A stretch of DNA of 51,043 nucleotides from Alistipes sp. (GCA_021202985.1 JAJQCA010000070.1:1-51043), one strand, 5' to 3'. Shown: positions 33,692 to 42,721, counted from the stretch's first letter. Notes: a model not told the origin generated them from the letters alone. Translations and numbers: made by a program.

Positions 33692-35161
33692 CTACTCCTT
33701 ATTGCACGTCACTTCGTTGTTCATGGCTTTGTGCATCAGATTGAGCACGTTGCCTATTTCGATAAACGAAGCTCCCTTCGCCGCACCGAAACTGCCGCCC
33801 ACGACCACAATCATATCTTCCTTATAGAGCCACTTTTTCCTCTCGAGGTAATACAATACGCTTAGCAGGAAGCTGTTGTGTGTCTCCGACGGCTCCCGGT
33901 GAATGGCGTAGACCCCGTACGATATAGCCAGCTGGCGCATCACGCTCTTACGGTAGCACACGGCGTACACGGGCTTATGGCCGCGGAATGCCGAAAGGTA
34001 GCGGCCGGTGCGGCCCGACAGGGTATCGATTACGATGGCCTTCACCGGCAGGTTGAGCGTGGCGCGGACGGCCGAACGGGCCAACTGGGCCGTCACTTCG
34101 TTGTTGATGCGCACCATGTTCATATCGCTGTCGGGTGTCTGGAGCGACGTGTCGAGTTCGATCTGCCGCGCCACTTTAGCCATCGTGGTGACGGCCTCCA
34201 CCGGATAGTCCCCGTTAGCCGTCTCGCCGCTCAGCATAATGGCGTCCGCCCGCTGGTAGATGGCGTTGGCGATATCGCTCACCTCCGCCCGCGTGGGCCG
34301 GGGGTTATTTATCATCGACTGGAGCATCTGCGTGGCGATTATCACCGGCGATTTGCTCTCGATGCACTTACGGACTATATACCTCTGGGTAACCGGAATC
34401 TCTTCGGCCGGAATCTCCACGCCCAGGTCGCCGCGCGCCACCATCACCCCGTAGGTCTCCATCAGTATCTCGTCGAGGTTGTTCACACCCTCGCGGTTCT
34501 CGATTTTGGAAATTATCTTTATGGGGCTGTTGTGCTCGCGAAGTATCTGTTTCACGGCCATCACGTCGTCCCTGGTGCGGACGAACGAGTGGGCGATAAA
34601 GTCGATGTCGTTCTCTATGGCCCAGAGTATATATTCCCGGTCCTTTTCGGTTATGGACGGGAGGTTTATCTCCACCCCCGGGACGTTCACGTTCTTGCGG
34701 GGCTTTATGGTGCCGCCGTTCACCATCCTGCAGATAAGGGTCTGGTCGCTCTTTTCGGTCACGATGAGTTCCAGCTCCCCGTCTTCGATAAGGATGCGGG
34801 CGCCCTCGGGCACATCATCGAAAATCGAAGCGTCGTTCATGTAAATCATCTCGCGGGTCGAGGGGAGGTTCTCCGCCGTGCCTTTTATCTTAACCGTATC
34901 GCCGGCTTTGAATTCAATACCCTTCTCGAATTCGCCCTCCATTCCCGTCACGCGTATCTCGGGCCCCTTGGTGTCCACAATGATGGGTATCTGGTCCGAC
35001 ACCTTCCTTACGTTCTCGATTATCTTCTGCGCTCCCTCGATGGGTGCGTGAGCCGTGTTGATACGCACGGCGTTCATCCCGGCCTCGTATAGCGACCTGA
35101 TATAATCCTCGTCACACCGGAAGTCCGATATCGTGGCGACGATCTTTGTCCTTTTATCCAT
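33692..35161 (-). CDS. pyk: Pyruvate kinase
   Basis: The 489-residue enzyme makes pyruvate and ATP from phosphoenolpyruvate. TKIVATISDFRCDEDYI replaces the usual TKIVCTIGP start, which is normal for the Bacteroidales form. IISKIENREGVNNLDEIL with the catalytic Lys and VARGDLGVEIP for Mg2+ are intact, as is the MLSGETANGDYPVEAV block. The C-terminal domain is complete. Its ATG overlaps the end of aroQ by 8 bases, so the two are coupled. Confidence 0.96.
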   Translation of the reverse strand: MDKRTKIVATISDFRCDEDYIRSLYEAGMNAVRINTAHAPIEGAQKIIENVRKVSDQIPIIVDTKGPEIRVTGMEGEFEKGIEFKAGDTVKIKGTAENLPSTREMIYMNDASIFDDVPEGARILIEDGELELIVTEKSDQTLICRMVNGGTIKPRKNVNVPGVEINLPSITEKDREYILWAIENDIDFIAHSFVRTRDDVMAVKQILREHNSPIKIISKIENREGVNNLDEILMETYGVMVARGDLGVEIPAEEIPVTQRYIVRKCIESKSPVIIATQMLQSMINNPRPTRAEVSDIANAIYQRADAIMLSGETANGDYPVEAVTTMAKVARQIELDTSLQTPDSDMNMVRINNEVTAQLARSAVRATLNLPVKAIVIDTLSGRTGRYLSAFRGHKPVYAVCYRKSVMRQLAISYGVYAIHREPSETHNSFLLSVLYYLERKKWLYKEDMIVVVGGSFGAAKGASFIEIGNVLNLMHKAMNNEVTCNKE

Positions 35162-35600
35162 ATAAGTCTGTTAAACCTTCTGTTTTTTTTGCGCTGAGTA
35201 TTCCCAGCCGGTATGAATCCAGTCCGAACCCCATTATCGACCCTGCGCACCGGGGCGCCAGAAGCGAAACGTGGCGGAACTCCTCCCGGGCCAGTATGCA
35301 AGAAATATGCACTTCTACCACCGGGGTGGATATTGCGCCCACCGCGTCGGCCAGTGCGACCGATGTATGGGTATACCCCCCGGCGTTGAGCACTATGGCG
35401 TCGTACCCCTTCCCGTCCGCCCGGTGCAGGGCGTCTATCAGCTCTCCCTCCACGTTCGACTGGTAGTAGTCCACCGTATCTCCCTCGAAAAGCTCCCTCA
35501 GCTCCCCGAGGTACGCGTCGAAATCACGGCTGCCGTAGACAGTCGGTTCACGTTTGCCTAAAAGGTTGAGGTTGGGGCCGTTTATAATCAGGAATTTCAT
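35154..35600 (-). CDS. aroQ: Type II 3-dehydroquinate dehydratase
   Basis: The 148-residue enzyme of the shikimate pathway has IINGPNLNLLGKREPTVYG (catalytic Tyr), VLNAGGYTHTSVAL and EVHISCILAREEFRHVS (catalytic His/Arg). The start is set at ATG 35600 (MKFLIINGPN): the frame is open to 35627, but a -7 promoter box lies at 35625-35632, so the longer form would begin upstream of its own transcript. It overlaps pyk by 8 bases. Confidence 0.95.
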   Translation of the reverse strand: MKFLIINGPNLNLLGKREPTVYGSRDFDAYLGELRELFEGDTVDYYQSNVEGELIDALHRADGKGYDAIVLNAGGYTHTSVALADAVGAISTPVVEVHISCILAREEFRHVSLLAPRCAGSIMGFGLDSYRLGILSAKKTEGLTDLYG

Positions 35601-35624
35601 ACCGCAAGCATTTGATTCGAACTG

Positions 35625-35632
35625 CAAAATTA
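35625..35632 (-). promoter_or_regulatory. -7 element of the aroQ-pyk operon
   Basis: CAAAATTA on the + strand is TAATTTTG on the minus strand, matching TAnnTTTG. The start site would be near 35618. The -33 element is not at the usual spacing. Confidence 0.5.
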
Positions 35633-35707
35633 AACCACTTTATCCAATTCACCTACTGGTACGGATTAATAAATGGTTTATTTTACGTTCCCCTCCGTTG
35701 CACCGGA

Positions 35708-36523
35708 CTATATCAAAAGGATAAGGCTCACGGCCATAATAACCATTCCCACCACAAGGCCGTAGATGGCGATATGGTACTCGCCGTATTCGTGGGCGGC
35801 CGGCAGCAGTTCGTCGAACGATATGTAGACCATAATCCCCGCCACGGCCGCGAAAGTGCAGTAGAGAAGCATGGGCGTAAGGAAGGGCATCAGGATAAGG
35901 TAGGCCACGATGGCCCCGAGCGGTTCGGCGAGGCCCGAGAAGAAGGAGTACCAGAAAGCCTTGCGGCGGCTCTTGGTGGCGTAATATATCGGCACCGATA
36001 CGGCTATGCCCTCCGGGATGTTGTGGATGGCTATGGCCACGGCGATGGCAACACCTACTTTCGGTTCCTGCACAGCCGAAATAAATGTGGCGATACCTTC
36101 AGGGAAGTTATGGATTGCCAGGGCGATAGCCGTCACGAGGCCCATCCGGGCCAGCCTGCGCTCCTTGTGTTTTTCGGGGTCGGCGTGGAGTTGTTCGACG
36201 CTGCGCAGTTCGTGCGGATTTTCCACCGAGGGCACCAGCTTGTCGATCATGGCCGCTATCAGTATCCCGGCGAAGAAAGCCCCGGCGGCAATCATGTCGC
36301 CCGCCTTTTCGCCCTCGATAAGCTGTATCTCGACGCGGGCCTTGTAGAGCAGTTCCATAAACGAGACGTACACCATAACGCCGGCCGAAAGTCCCAGCGA
36401 GAAGGAGAGGAACTTGCGGTTGGTGTGCCGCGCGAAGAACGCGATTGCGCTGCCGATACCGGTGGCCAGGCCGGCCAGCAGGGTCAGCAGGAACGCTATA
36501 AGTATGTTTTCTTGCATCAACAT
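35708..36523 (-). CDS. zupT: ZIP-family metal transporter (ZupT type)
   Basis: The 271-residue protein has eight predicted helices and both ZIP metal-site helices: IHNFPEGIATFISAV and IHNIPEGIAVSVPIYYA. These bind zinc or iron for import across the inner membrane. A cytoplasmic loop rich in charged residues (about 100-130, including HADPEKHKERR) lies between helices three and four. Length is normal for ZupT. It is a single gene on the minus strand. Confidence 0.95.
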   Translation of the reverse strand: MLMQENILIAFLLTLLAGLATGIGSAIAFFARHTNRKFLSFSLGLSAGVMVYVSFMELLYKARVEIQLIEGEKAGDMIAAGAFFAGILIAAMIDKLVPSVENPHELRSVEQLHADPEKHKERRLARMGLVTAIALAIHNFPEGIATFISAVQEPKVGVAIAVAIAIHNIPEGIAVSVPIYYATKSRRKAFWYSFFSGLAEPLGAIVAYLILMPFLTPMLLYCTFAAVAGIMVYISFDELLPAAHEYGEYHIAIYGLVVGMVIMAVSLILLI

Positions 36524-36732
36524 GCGCTAACAGCAAAAACGGTGCATAATTGGGGAGAACGGTGCGCGTCGGCTACTGCACCGGCCGCGGTGGAGAGGTC
36601 CCGGGCGGAATCCGTCTGTTTCCGGGGAACGGTCCATACGGTAAAATAGTAAATTTCCCCGATACTTTTATCCTAATCGTCGCCCCCGGACTCTTCACTA
36701 TTGCTGTTCCCCGCCGGCATGCCGTAAGGTCC

Positions 36733-37419
36733 CTACCGGCAGGAAGGGAAAAAAAGCTCTTCCACGGAGTCCCCTTCCGGGGTAAGCGGTGTGAGGGAGA
36801 AAATTTCTGGATAGCGTAATTCATCGTCCGGTTCGGCCAGGTAATAGTTGAGTTTAAATACGCTGTGGTTGAATATTGCGCTCCCGGCGGTCGGAAAATC
36901 TGAGTTATCCCGCCAGTCGATATACAAAATTCCGGTTTCGGGGACAAACCGGTATGTTCCGTTCAAGATCCGTGGAATCTTGTTGAGGGTTGTTTCGGAG
37001 GAGCCGCGTAATTTTACTGCCGGCCTTTTTTGTATTATCGGGCCGGCGGGGTTCCGCCAACCGTACGATACCCGTACACTGTTTCTGCTGAGAAAGGAGA
37101 TGTGGAGGTATGGGTAAATCCCGGAGGAACTTATCGTTTCCCAGGATAAATTGCAATGAAACCTCCATTGCCGGTCGAATATTGCGTCGTAATCGGTCGA
37201 AAGGATATAGTTATGACATTGGCCTTGCAGGTCCCTTACAAGATATTCTCCCGGATTGTACGGATTGACCGAGACATACGGGCAGGGCCGGAAGGTCCAC
37301 ATTTCCGGTTCTTCCACCCCCTCCAGCTCCTGTGCCTGCACGCGGAAGCAGTTCGCCGACACCGACGCGGCGATAAGCAGGAAGGCGCCCACCGCCTTGC
37401 GGCATGCGTGGCACGGCAT
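36733..37419 (-). CDS. Uncharacterised secreted protein after purE
   Basis: The 228-residue product has a signal peptide (AVGAFLLIAASVSANCFRVQ, cut near residue 30) and a beta-rich mature part (RQWRFHCNLSWETISSSG, SVRVSYGWRNPAGPI, TGILYIDWRDNSD). No family is recognised. The start lies 3 bases after the purE stop, so it is in the purE operon, although a link to purine synthesis is not apparent. The gene's GC content is slightly lower than its neighbours', which hints at weaker constraint or later arrival. Confidence 0.7.
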   Translation of the reverse strand: MPCHACRKAVGAFLLIAASVSANCFRVQAQELEGVEEPEMWTFRPCPYVSVNPYNPGEYLVRDLQGQCHNYILSTDYDAIFDRQWRFHCNLSWETISSSGIYPYLHISFLSRNSVRVSYGWRNPAGPIIQKRPAVKLRGSSETTLNKIPRILNGTYRFVPETGILYIDWRDNSDFPTAGSAIFNHSVFKLNYYLAEPDDELRYPEIFSLTPLTPEGDSVEELFFPSCR

Positions 37420-37422
37420 GGT

Positions 37423-37935
37423 TCAGTTCACTTTGAAGGGCATCTCCACGGCCGCCAGTTCGCGGTTGGCCTTCTCAATCTTCGAGGCGAGGTCCTTCTT
37501 GAAGCCGATTATCCTTTCGCGCACAGCCATATTGCCCGTGGCTATAATCTGGGCGGCCAGGATACCGGCGTTACGCGCTCCGTCGAGGGCTACGGTCGCC
37601 ACCGGAATCCCCGCGGGCATCTGGAGGATGGAAAGCACGCTGTCCCATCCGTCTATCGAATTGGACGATTTGATTGGTACGCCGATAACCGGCAGAGGCG
37701 TGAAGGCCGCCACCACCCCCGGAAGGTGGGCCGCGCCGCCCGCCCCGGCAATTATCACCTCAATACCGCGCTGATGGGCATTACGGGCAAAATCGGCCAC
37801 CATCTCCGGTACCCGGTGGGCCGACAGGGCGTTTATCTCGTACGGTATCTCCATTTCCGCCAGGAACGCCGCCGCCTGCTCCATGATTTTGAGGTCGGAC
37901 GTACTGCCCATTATAATGCTTACTCGTGCCTTCAT
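37423..37935 (-). CDS. purE: N5-carboxyaminoimidazole ribonucleotide mutase
   Basis: The 170-residue enzyme performs a step of purine synthesis. IIMGSTSDLKIMEQAA, SAHRVPEMVADF and the AGGAAHLPGVVAAFTPLPVI block are all diagnostic. It has a short extension at the C-terminus (SKIEKANRELAAVEMPFK). A -7 element lies abutting that of hpt, and the two genes diverge from one shared site. Confidence 0.96.
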   Translation of the reverse strand: MKARVSIIMGSTSDLKIMEQAAAFLAEMEIPYEINALSAHRVPEMVADFARNAHQRGIEVIIAGAGGAAHLPGVVAAFTPLPVIGVPIKSSNSIDGWDSVLSILQMPAGIPVATVALDGARNAGILAAQIIATGNMAVRERIIGFKKDLASKIEKANRELAAVEMPFKVN

Positions 37936-37951
37936 AATCGCTTGTTCGGTT

Positions 37952-37988
37952 ATTAAATTAGGATTTTAAACATATCTTTGCAAAGTTA
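37952..37988. promoter_or_regulatory. Back-to-back divergent promoters of purE and hpt
   Basis: TATCTTTG at 37973-37980 is the + strand -7 box (hpt), with TTG at 37952-37954 18 nt upstream. It is immediately followed by CAAAGTTA at 37981-37988, which is TAACTTTG on the minus strand (purE). Together they form a symmetric TAnCTTTGCAAAGnTA block. The -33 of the purE side is unclear. Confidence 0.65.
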
Positions 37989-38077
37989 ATATTGCATCCG
38001 GGAAATAAGTCGGGCGCGGCCGGATTTTTACCTCGGTACACCCGCTCCCCGGCCGCCGTCCTATAAATGAAGAAACT

Positions 38078-38620
38078 ATGGAAAAGCAGATTACGCTGAA
38101 AGATAAAACGTTCGGGCTGTCGATACCTTACGAGCAGATACAAAAGGCCATACGTGACCTTGCCGGGCGCATCAACGAGGATTACAAAGGCAAAGAGACC
38201 CCGCTGTTCCTCGGTGTGCTCAACGGTTCGTTCATGTTCATGGCCGACCTGATGAAAGAGGTCGATTTCGACTGCGAAATGTCGTTCGTGAAGTTGGTTT
38301 CTTACCGCGGGACCAAGTCAACAGGCAAGGTATCGGAGCTTATCGGGTTGCAGGACAATATAATGGGCCGGCATATTATCGTGGTGGAGGACATCGTGGA
38401 CACCGGCGAGAGTATCGACCACCTGATGCGTTCGCTCGTGGGTCACGAGCCGGCGAGTGTGGAGGTGGCCACCCTTCTGTTCAAACCGGACGCCTACAAA
38501 AAGGACGTGCCTATTAAATACTACGCCCTTTCCATACCGAACGACTTTATAGTGGGCTTCGGGCTGGATTACGACCAGTTGGGCCGTAACCTGAAAGATA
38601 TTTACAAGATTAAGGAATAG
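38078..38620 (+). CDS. hpt: Hypoxanthine phosphoribosyltransferase
   Basis: The 180-residue purine salvage enzyme has the PRPP-binding motif HIIVVEDIVDTGESIDHLMR, the early FLGVLNGSFMFMADLM and SFVKLVSYRGTKSTGKVSEL blocks and the late NDFIVGFGLDYDQLGRNL. It converts hypoxanthine and guanine to IMP and GMP. It is divergent from purE through a shared promoter site, so purine salvage and synthesis face each other across one control region. Confidence 0.96.
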   Translation: MEKQITLKDKTFGLSIPYEQIQKAIRDLAGRINEDYKGKETPLFLGVLNGSFMFMADLMKEVDFDCEMSFVKLVSYRGTKSTGKVSELIGLQDNIMGRHIIVVEDIVDTGESIDHLMRSLVGHEPASVEVATLLFKPDAYKKDVPIKYYALSIPNDFIVGFGLDYDQLGRNLKDIYKIKE

Positions 38621-38635
38621 GCACTACGGCCGGCG

Positions 38636-39286
38636 ATGGAAGAGGGGATGATCATGGGGCGTGTCCCGGAAGGGATGTTGGATGGCGGCCGTAAACTGCC
38701 GCTGGTGGAGGACTTCTACACCATACAGGGAGAGGGTTATCATACGGGTAAGCCGGCCTATTTCATCCGCCTGGGCGGATGCGACGTCGGCTGCAAATGG
38801 TGCGACGCTAAAATGACCTGGAATCCGGCGCATTTCCCGCCGGTGGATGTCGACACGATAATAGAGCGGGCCTGTTCGTACCCCGCGCGGGCAATAGTAG
38901 TTACCGGCGGAGAGCCGCTGCTCTATCCGCTGAGCTACCTTACCGGCGGGCTCCGGGATGCGGGGTTGGAGATATTCCTCGAGACTTCCGGCTCCCGGCC
39001 CTTCTCAGGGCTTTTCGACTGGGTATGCCTCTCCCCCAAACGGCAACAGCCTCCTTTGGAGGAGGCTTACACCAGGGCGGACGAGTTGAAGGTGATAATT
39101 TCCGGTCCGGAAGATATCCCATGGGCAGAGGAAAACGCGGCCCGGGTGGGGGAGAATTGCCTACTGTTCATGCAGCCCGAATGGAGCCGAAGCCCGGAGG
39201 TGACGCCGCTCATAGTCGAGTATGTGAAATCGAATCCGCGGTGGAACATTTCGGTCCAGACGCATAAATACATGAGGATACCTTAA
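38636..39286 (+). CDS. queE: 7-carboxy-7-deazaguanine synthase (radical SAM)
   Basis: The 216-residue protein has the radical SAM cluster motif CDVGCKWCD (CX3CX2C) in the context RLGGCDVGCKWCDAKMTWN, plus YTIQGEGYHTGKPAYFIRL and the SAM-binding VTGGEPLLYPL. This pattern is QueE, which makes CDG on the way to queuosine. The gene begins 15 nt after hpt and is likely co-transcribed. Other queuosine genes are not in the window. Confidence 0.93.
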   Translation: MEEGMIMGRVPEGMLDGGRKLPLVEDFYTIQGEGYHTGKPAYFIRLGGCDVGCKWCDAKMTWNPAHFPPVDVDTIIERACSYPARAIVVTGGEPLLYPLSYLTGGLRDAGLEIFLETSGSRPFSGLFDWVCLSPKRQQPPLEEAYTRADELKVIISGPEDIPWAEENAARVGENCLLFMQPEWSRSPEVTPLIVEYVKSNPRWNISVQTHKYMRIP

Positions 39287-39330
39287 ACTCCGGGGCCGGC
39301 CGTGGGCGGACCGGCCGGAGAAGAACCGAT

Positions 39331-39612
39331 ATGGCGAATAAAATCTTAAAAGACAGGCGTATATGGATACTGACGATGGTCGTGTTCGTGTTACTGCTCG
39401 TATTTTTCGACCGCAATAACGTAATCGACCGCATCAAACTGCGCCGGCAGATACGCCAGTTGGAAGCCCAGCGGGATTATTACCTCGACCGTATCCGCGA
39501 GGACAGCCTTATTATCGAACGGCTCAAAGACGACGACTTCCTCGAAAAGTACGCCCGCGAGCACTACCTTATGAAGCAGGACGGCGACGAGGTGTTCATT
39601 ATCACCAAATAA
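39331..39612 (+). CDS. ftsB: FtsB-like septum formation initiator
   Basis: The 93-residue protein has a short basic N-terminus, one transmembrane helix (about 12-27, ILTMVVFVLLLVFF) and a coiled coil (about 35-75, RIKLRRQIRQLEAQRDYYLD), then FLEKYAREHYLMKQDGDEVF. This is the DivIC/FtsB layout of the divisome. It is the last gene of the hpt-queE-ftsB run, with gaps of 15 and 44 nt. Confidence 0.9.
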   Translation: MANKILKDRRIWILTMVVFVLLLVFFDRNNVIDRIKLRRQIRQLEAQRDYYLDRIREDSLIIERLKDDDFLEKYAREHYLMKQDGDEVFIITK

Positions 39613-39659
39613 CACCGCCCTCCTTTCCTTCCCGACAGGCCGGAAGCTCTAAAACAGTT

Positions 39660-39687
39660 GTAATCCTGAAGGTAAGCGAAGAATCTG
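39660..39687. repeat. Dispersed intergenic repeat, degenerate copy
   Basis: GTAATCCTGAAGGTAAGCGA, then AGAATCTG, aligns with the 27-base repeats at 22651 and 51017 with several changes and one inserted base. It lies after ftsB. Confidence 0.45.
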
Positions 39688-39800
39688 CAATTTATTTACT
39701 TCTTATTAAAAAGGACGACAATTAGCAATAGGAAATAACAATCTTATAATGATGTGGAGACCGGGGGAATTAACTCTTCGGCTCCCAGAGCAAAGCATTA

Positions 39801-41267
39801 TTAATCGCCGTCCACGTCCCGGATCGCCGGGTCGGGATTTTCTTCAGTGCCTATAATATTTCCCTGCTCGTCATACCAGGTCCAAACCTCCGGAGTGTCG
39901 GATTCTACGTCGTATTGTCCCTCGTAATACCGGACATAACGTACCGCGCCGCTCGGGTAATAGCCGGTTTCCCGGGTTCCGAACACCACATCCCTAATAT
40001 GGTCGATATCGCCGTGCGGCAGTATCGTATGGTCCACGGTTTTCAGCAAGACGCCCTCCTCGTCGTAGTATTCGCTCCTGCCCGCGGCAATCCCGTGGGC
40101 GGCGTAGTAAGCCTGATACCCGCGGTGGGCAATGCGCCCGTTCTTATGGAAGGATTCCACCGTCGAATGAAGCGGTATCTCAATGCCCATCATAACGGTG
40201 CTGTCTACAAGCGTTTCGCGGAAACGTAGCAGGTCCGTACCCGGATAGAAGGACTCCGTCAGTACGGGGCTCCCGGTCTTTTCGGTGTCATAAAATACCC
40301 ACATGGTAGAGTCGGCCTGATACGTTACCGTCCGGTCGGTGTACTGTATCTCCGACAGCCGGCCTTTACTGTCGTATGTATACAGGGAGTCTTTACCGAA
40401 TATCCTTATGCGGTTGCCGCGGAAGTCGGTACTGTCACGTTCATATTGGAGACTGTCGTCCGCCGCCCGGACGGCGATGAAGCCGCCTTTTGCCCGGATT
40501 TCCTCTACGGAATATTCCCCGGCGCCGATAATATTTCCCTGCTCATCGTAACAGGTCCATGACTTGGGCGTGTCGGTCGGCATATCGTACCCGGTCTCGT
40601 AATACCTTACGTAACGTACCCTGCCGCTCGGGTAATAGCCGGTTTCCAGGGTTCCGAATACCACATGATCCACATGGTCGATATCACCGTGCGGCAATAT
40701 CGTGTGGTCCACGGTTTCCAGTAAGACGCCCTCCTCGTCGTAGTATTCGCTCCTGCCCGCGGCAATCCCGTGGGCGAGATAGGATGCCTGGTAACCGAGT
40801 TTGGCTATGCGCCCGTTCCTATGGAAGTACTCATGCCTCGTATGGAGCGGTATCTCCACACCCATCATAACGGTGCTGTCTATAAGCGTTTCGCGGAAAC
40901 TCGACAGGACCGTACCCGGATAGAAGGACTCCGACAGTATGGGGCTCCCCGTCTTTTCGGTGTCATAAAATATCCACATGGTAGAGTCGGCCTGATACAT
41001 CACCGTCCGGTCGGTGTACCGTATCTCCGACAGACGGCCTTTACTGTCGTATCTATACAGGGAATCTTTACCGAATATCTTTATGCGGTTGCCGCGGAAG
41101 TCGGTACTGTCACGTTCATATTGCAGACTGTCGTCCGCCGTCAGGACGGTATCGGGTAACGGACCGGGGGACGGCGCGTACCCGGAATGTGCGGTACCCC
41201 TGTTCAAGCATGACAAGGCTGAAACCAGAAAAAAGGTTGTAACGACCGTTACAGTTAAAATCCTCAT
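39801..41267 (-). CDS. Lipoprotein with two copies of a YwqK/MORN-like domain
   Basis: The 488-residue protein has a lipoprotein signal (LVSALSC, Cys20) and two highly similar copies of about 205 residues (about 45-249 and 269-475). Each has TDFRGNRI, YDSKGRLSEI, HKNGRIA or HRNGRIA, YYDEEGVLL and ETGYYPSGxVRYVRYYE strands. These are MORN-type repeats as in YwqK antitoxin-like and related proteins. The linker 256-268 (EIRAKGGFIAVRA) matches residues 48-60 of the neighbouring SDR protein at the DNA level. Its function is unknown. Confidence 0.82.
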   Translation of the reverse strand: MRILTVTVVTTFFLVSALSCLNRGTAHSGYAPSPGPLPDTVLTADDSLQYERDSTDFRGNRIKIFGKDSLYRYDSKGRLSEIRYTDRTVMYQADSTMWIFYDTEKTGSPILSESFYPGTVLSSFRETLIDSTVMMGVEIPLHTRHEYFHRNGRIAKLGYQASYLAHGIAAGRSEYYDEEGVLLETVDHTILPHGDIDHVDHVVFGTLETGYYPSGRVRYVRYYETGYDMPTDTPKSWTCYDEQGNIIGAGEYSVEEIRAKGGFIAVRAADDSLQYERDSTDFRGNRIRIFGKDSLYTYDSKGRLSEIQYTDRTVTYQADSTMWVFYDTEKTGSPVLTESFYPGTDLLRFRETLVDSTVMMGIEIPLHSTVESFHKNGRIAHRGYQAYYAAHGIAAGRSEYYDEEGVLLKTVDHTILPHGDIDHIRDVVFGTRETGYYPSGAVRYVRYYEGQYDVESDTPEVWTWYDEQGNIIGTEENPDPAIRDVDGD

Positions 41268-41277
41268 AGCAGGGAGG

Positions 41278-42090
41278 TTATTTGAACGGCGAATCGGGTT
41301 CCTTCGCCATATGGTTGTAAAACATCCGGTCGAGAAAGGCGGGGGCGAATTTCTTTATCAGTGTGGTCGCTCGGCCATTAAAGTCCATCAGTACGGTGCG
41401 TTTGCGGTGCGCGACGCCGCGTATTATCCTGCGGGCGGCCTCTTCGGATGTCATCATCTTTTCCTCGGCGCGGGGTGATTCGCCCTGCGAGGACCCGTCG
41501 GCCGTAAGGGCCGAATAACGGACGTTCGAAGCGGTGAACCCGGGGCAGGCTATCATCACATGGAGTCCTTTTTTAAGGTTCTCGATGCGCACGGTTTCAA
41601 GGAACCCGGTCATGGCGTACTTCGAGGCGGAGTAACCTGTCCGACCCGGCAGCCCGTGGATTCCCGCCACTGAGGATACGCCCACCAGCGAGCCGCGCGA
41701 CTTCTGGAGCCACGGCAGTGCGTACTTCGCGCAGTAGACCGTTCCCCAGAAATTCACATCCATCAGCCGGTGGAGCACCGAGAGGTCGAGGTCGTCCAGC
41801 AGTGCCCGCATCGAGATACCGGCATTGCAAATCATCACGTCGATGCCCCCGAACGTTTCGGCGGCCGTTTCCACCAGCTCCCGGCAATCCTCCTCGCGGG
41901 ATACGTCCGTCGCCCGGACGGCGATAGAACCGCCTTTTGCCCGGATTTCCGCCGCGAGTTCCTCCAGTTTAACCGCGCTTCGGGCACCCGCCGCCACGTT
42001 TGCCCCCAGCGACGAGAACTCCCTTGCCAGTGCCAACCCTATCCCGGACGAGGCTCCTGTTATAACCACCGTTTTGCCTTTGAAATTCAT
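41278..42090 (-). CDS. Short-chain dehydrogenase/reductase
   Basis: The 270-residue protein has the NAD(P)-binding TGASSGIGLALAREF (11-25), the NAG motif (ICNAGIS), the catalytic Ser in GVSSVAGIHG and YSASKYAMTGF for Tyr/Lys. The C-terminal extension (ATTLIKKFAPAFLDRMFYNH) resembles that of membrane-associated SDRs that act on lipids or sterols, but the substrate is not clear. It lies 10 nt upstream of the lipoprotein gene on the same strand, so both probably form one transcript. Confidence 0.93.
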   Translation of the reverse strand: MNFKGKTVVITGASSGIGLALAREFSSLGANVAAGARSAVKLEELAAEIRAKGGSIAVRATDVSREEDCRELVETAAETFGGIDVMICNAGISMRALLDDLDLSVLHRLMDVNFWGTVYCAKYALPWLQKSRGSLVGVSSVAGIHGLPGRTGYSASKYAMTGFLETVRIENLKKGLHVMIACPGFTASNVRYSALTADGSSQGESPRAEEKMMTSEEAARRIIRGVAHRKRTVLMDFNGRATTLIKKFAPAFLDRMFYNHMAKEPDSPFK

Positions 42091-42269
42091 ATCTTTAGCC
42101 TTTTAGTTTTGTGATGCACCCAGGACCACCCGGGTCCTCCGCGGCCGGGGGTTATGCGTTACTGGTCCGGACATCCGATTCCACGGTATCCGGCATTTAT
42201 CTAACCTGATAATCGTATCCTGTGTATAAGTCAGGGAATAGCAGTGTCGGATACTTATGTATTCTATAT

Positions 42270-42720
42270 ATCCGCTCCCGGACTCTAATCCCGGGCCGTA
42301 CTCTCGGACATACCCTACGGCCTGTTTATTCGTCCCTCAATCCGGCCCTTTCCGGTTCCAGTCTCGGGGAGTATCTTCCCGTTTAACTCTCATACCCTCC
42401 GGTCGCACCCTCCGTTCACACTTCCCGGTCACTCCCTCCGTTCACACCATCCGTACACTCTTTCCGTCCGCGCTTTGCGTTTGCACCCTCCGGTCGCATT
42501 TCCCGGTCAGTACCCTCCGTACACTCTTTCCGTCCGCATCCTCCGTTCACACCATCCGGTTGCACTCCTACGACCGTCCCCCTCTGTTCGCGCTTCTAAC
42601 CGCCCTCTCCGGTCATACCATCCTGTCCCATCCTCCTGTCGTACTCTCCGTTCGCACACCCGGCCTCCACTCCCCGGCCCTGTTCCCGTCCCGGCTTACC
42701 CGTACTTTTCCCACGCCCGT
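42270..42720. repeat. Degenerate minisatellite with 13-bp period, pyrimidine-rich
   Basis: From about 42391 to 42715 the + strand reads as a run of roughly 24 imperfect 13-mers close to CACCCTCCGTTCA or CATTTCCCGGTCA, nearly all C/T-rich with a central CCG. An earlier part from about 42270 is more diverged. Larger blocks also recur: CCGTACACTCTTTCCGTCCG appears near 42448 and 42509. Between the SDR and radical SAM genes nothing else is encoded. A frame of 156 codons stays open through it, but its product is only the 13-aa translation of the repeat. Confidence 0.8.
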
Positions 42721-42721
42721 C

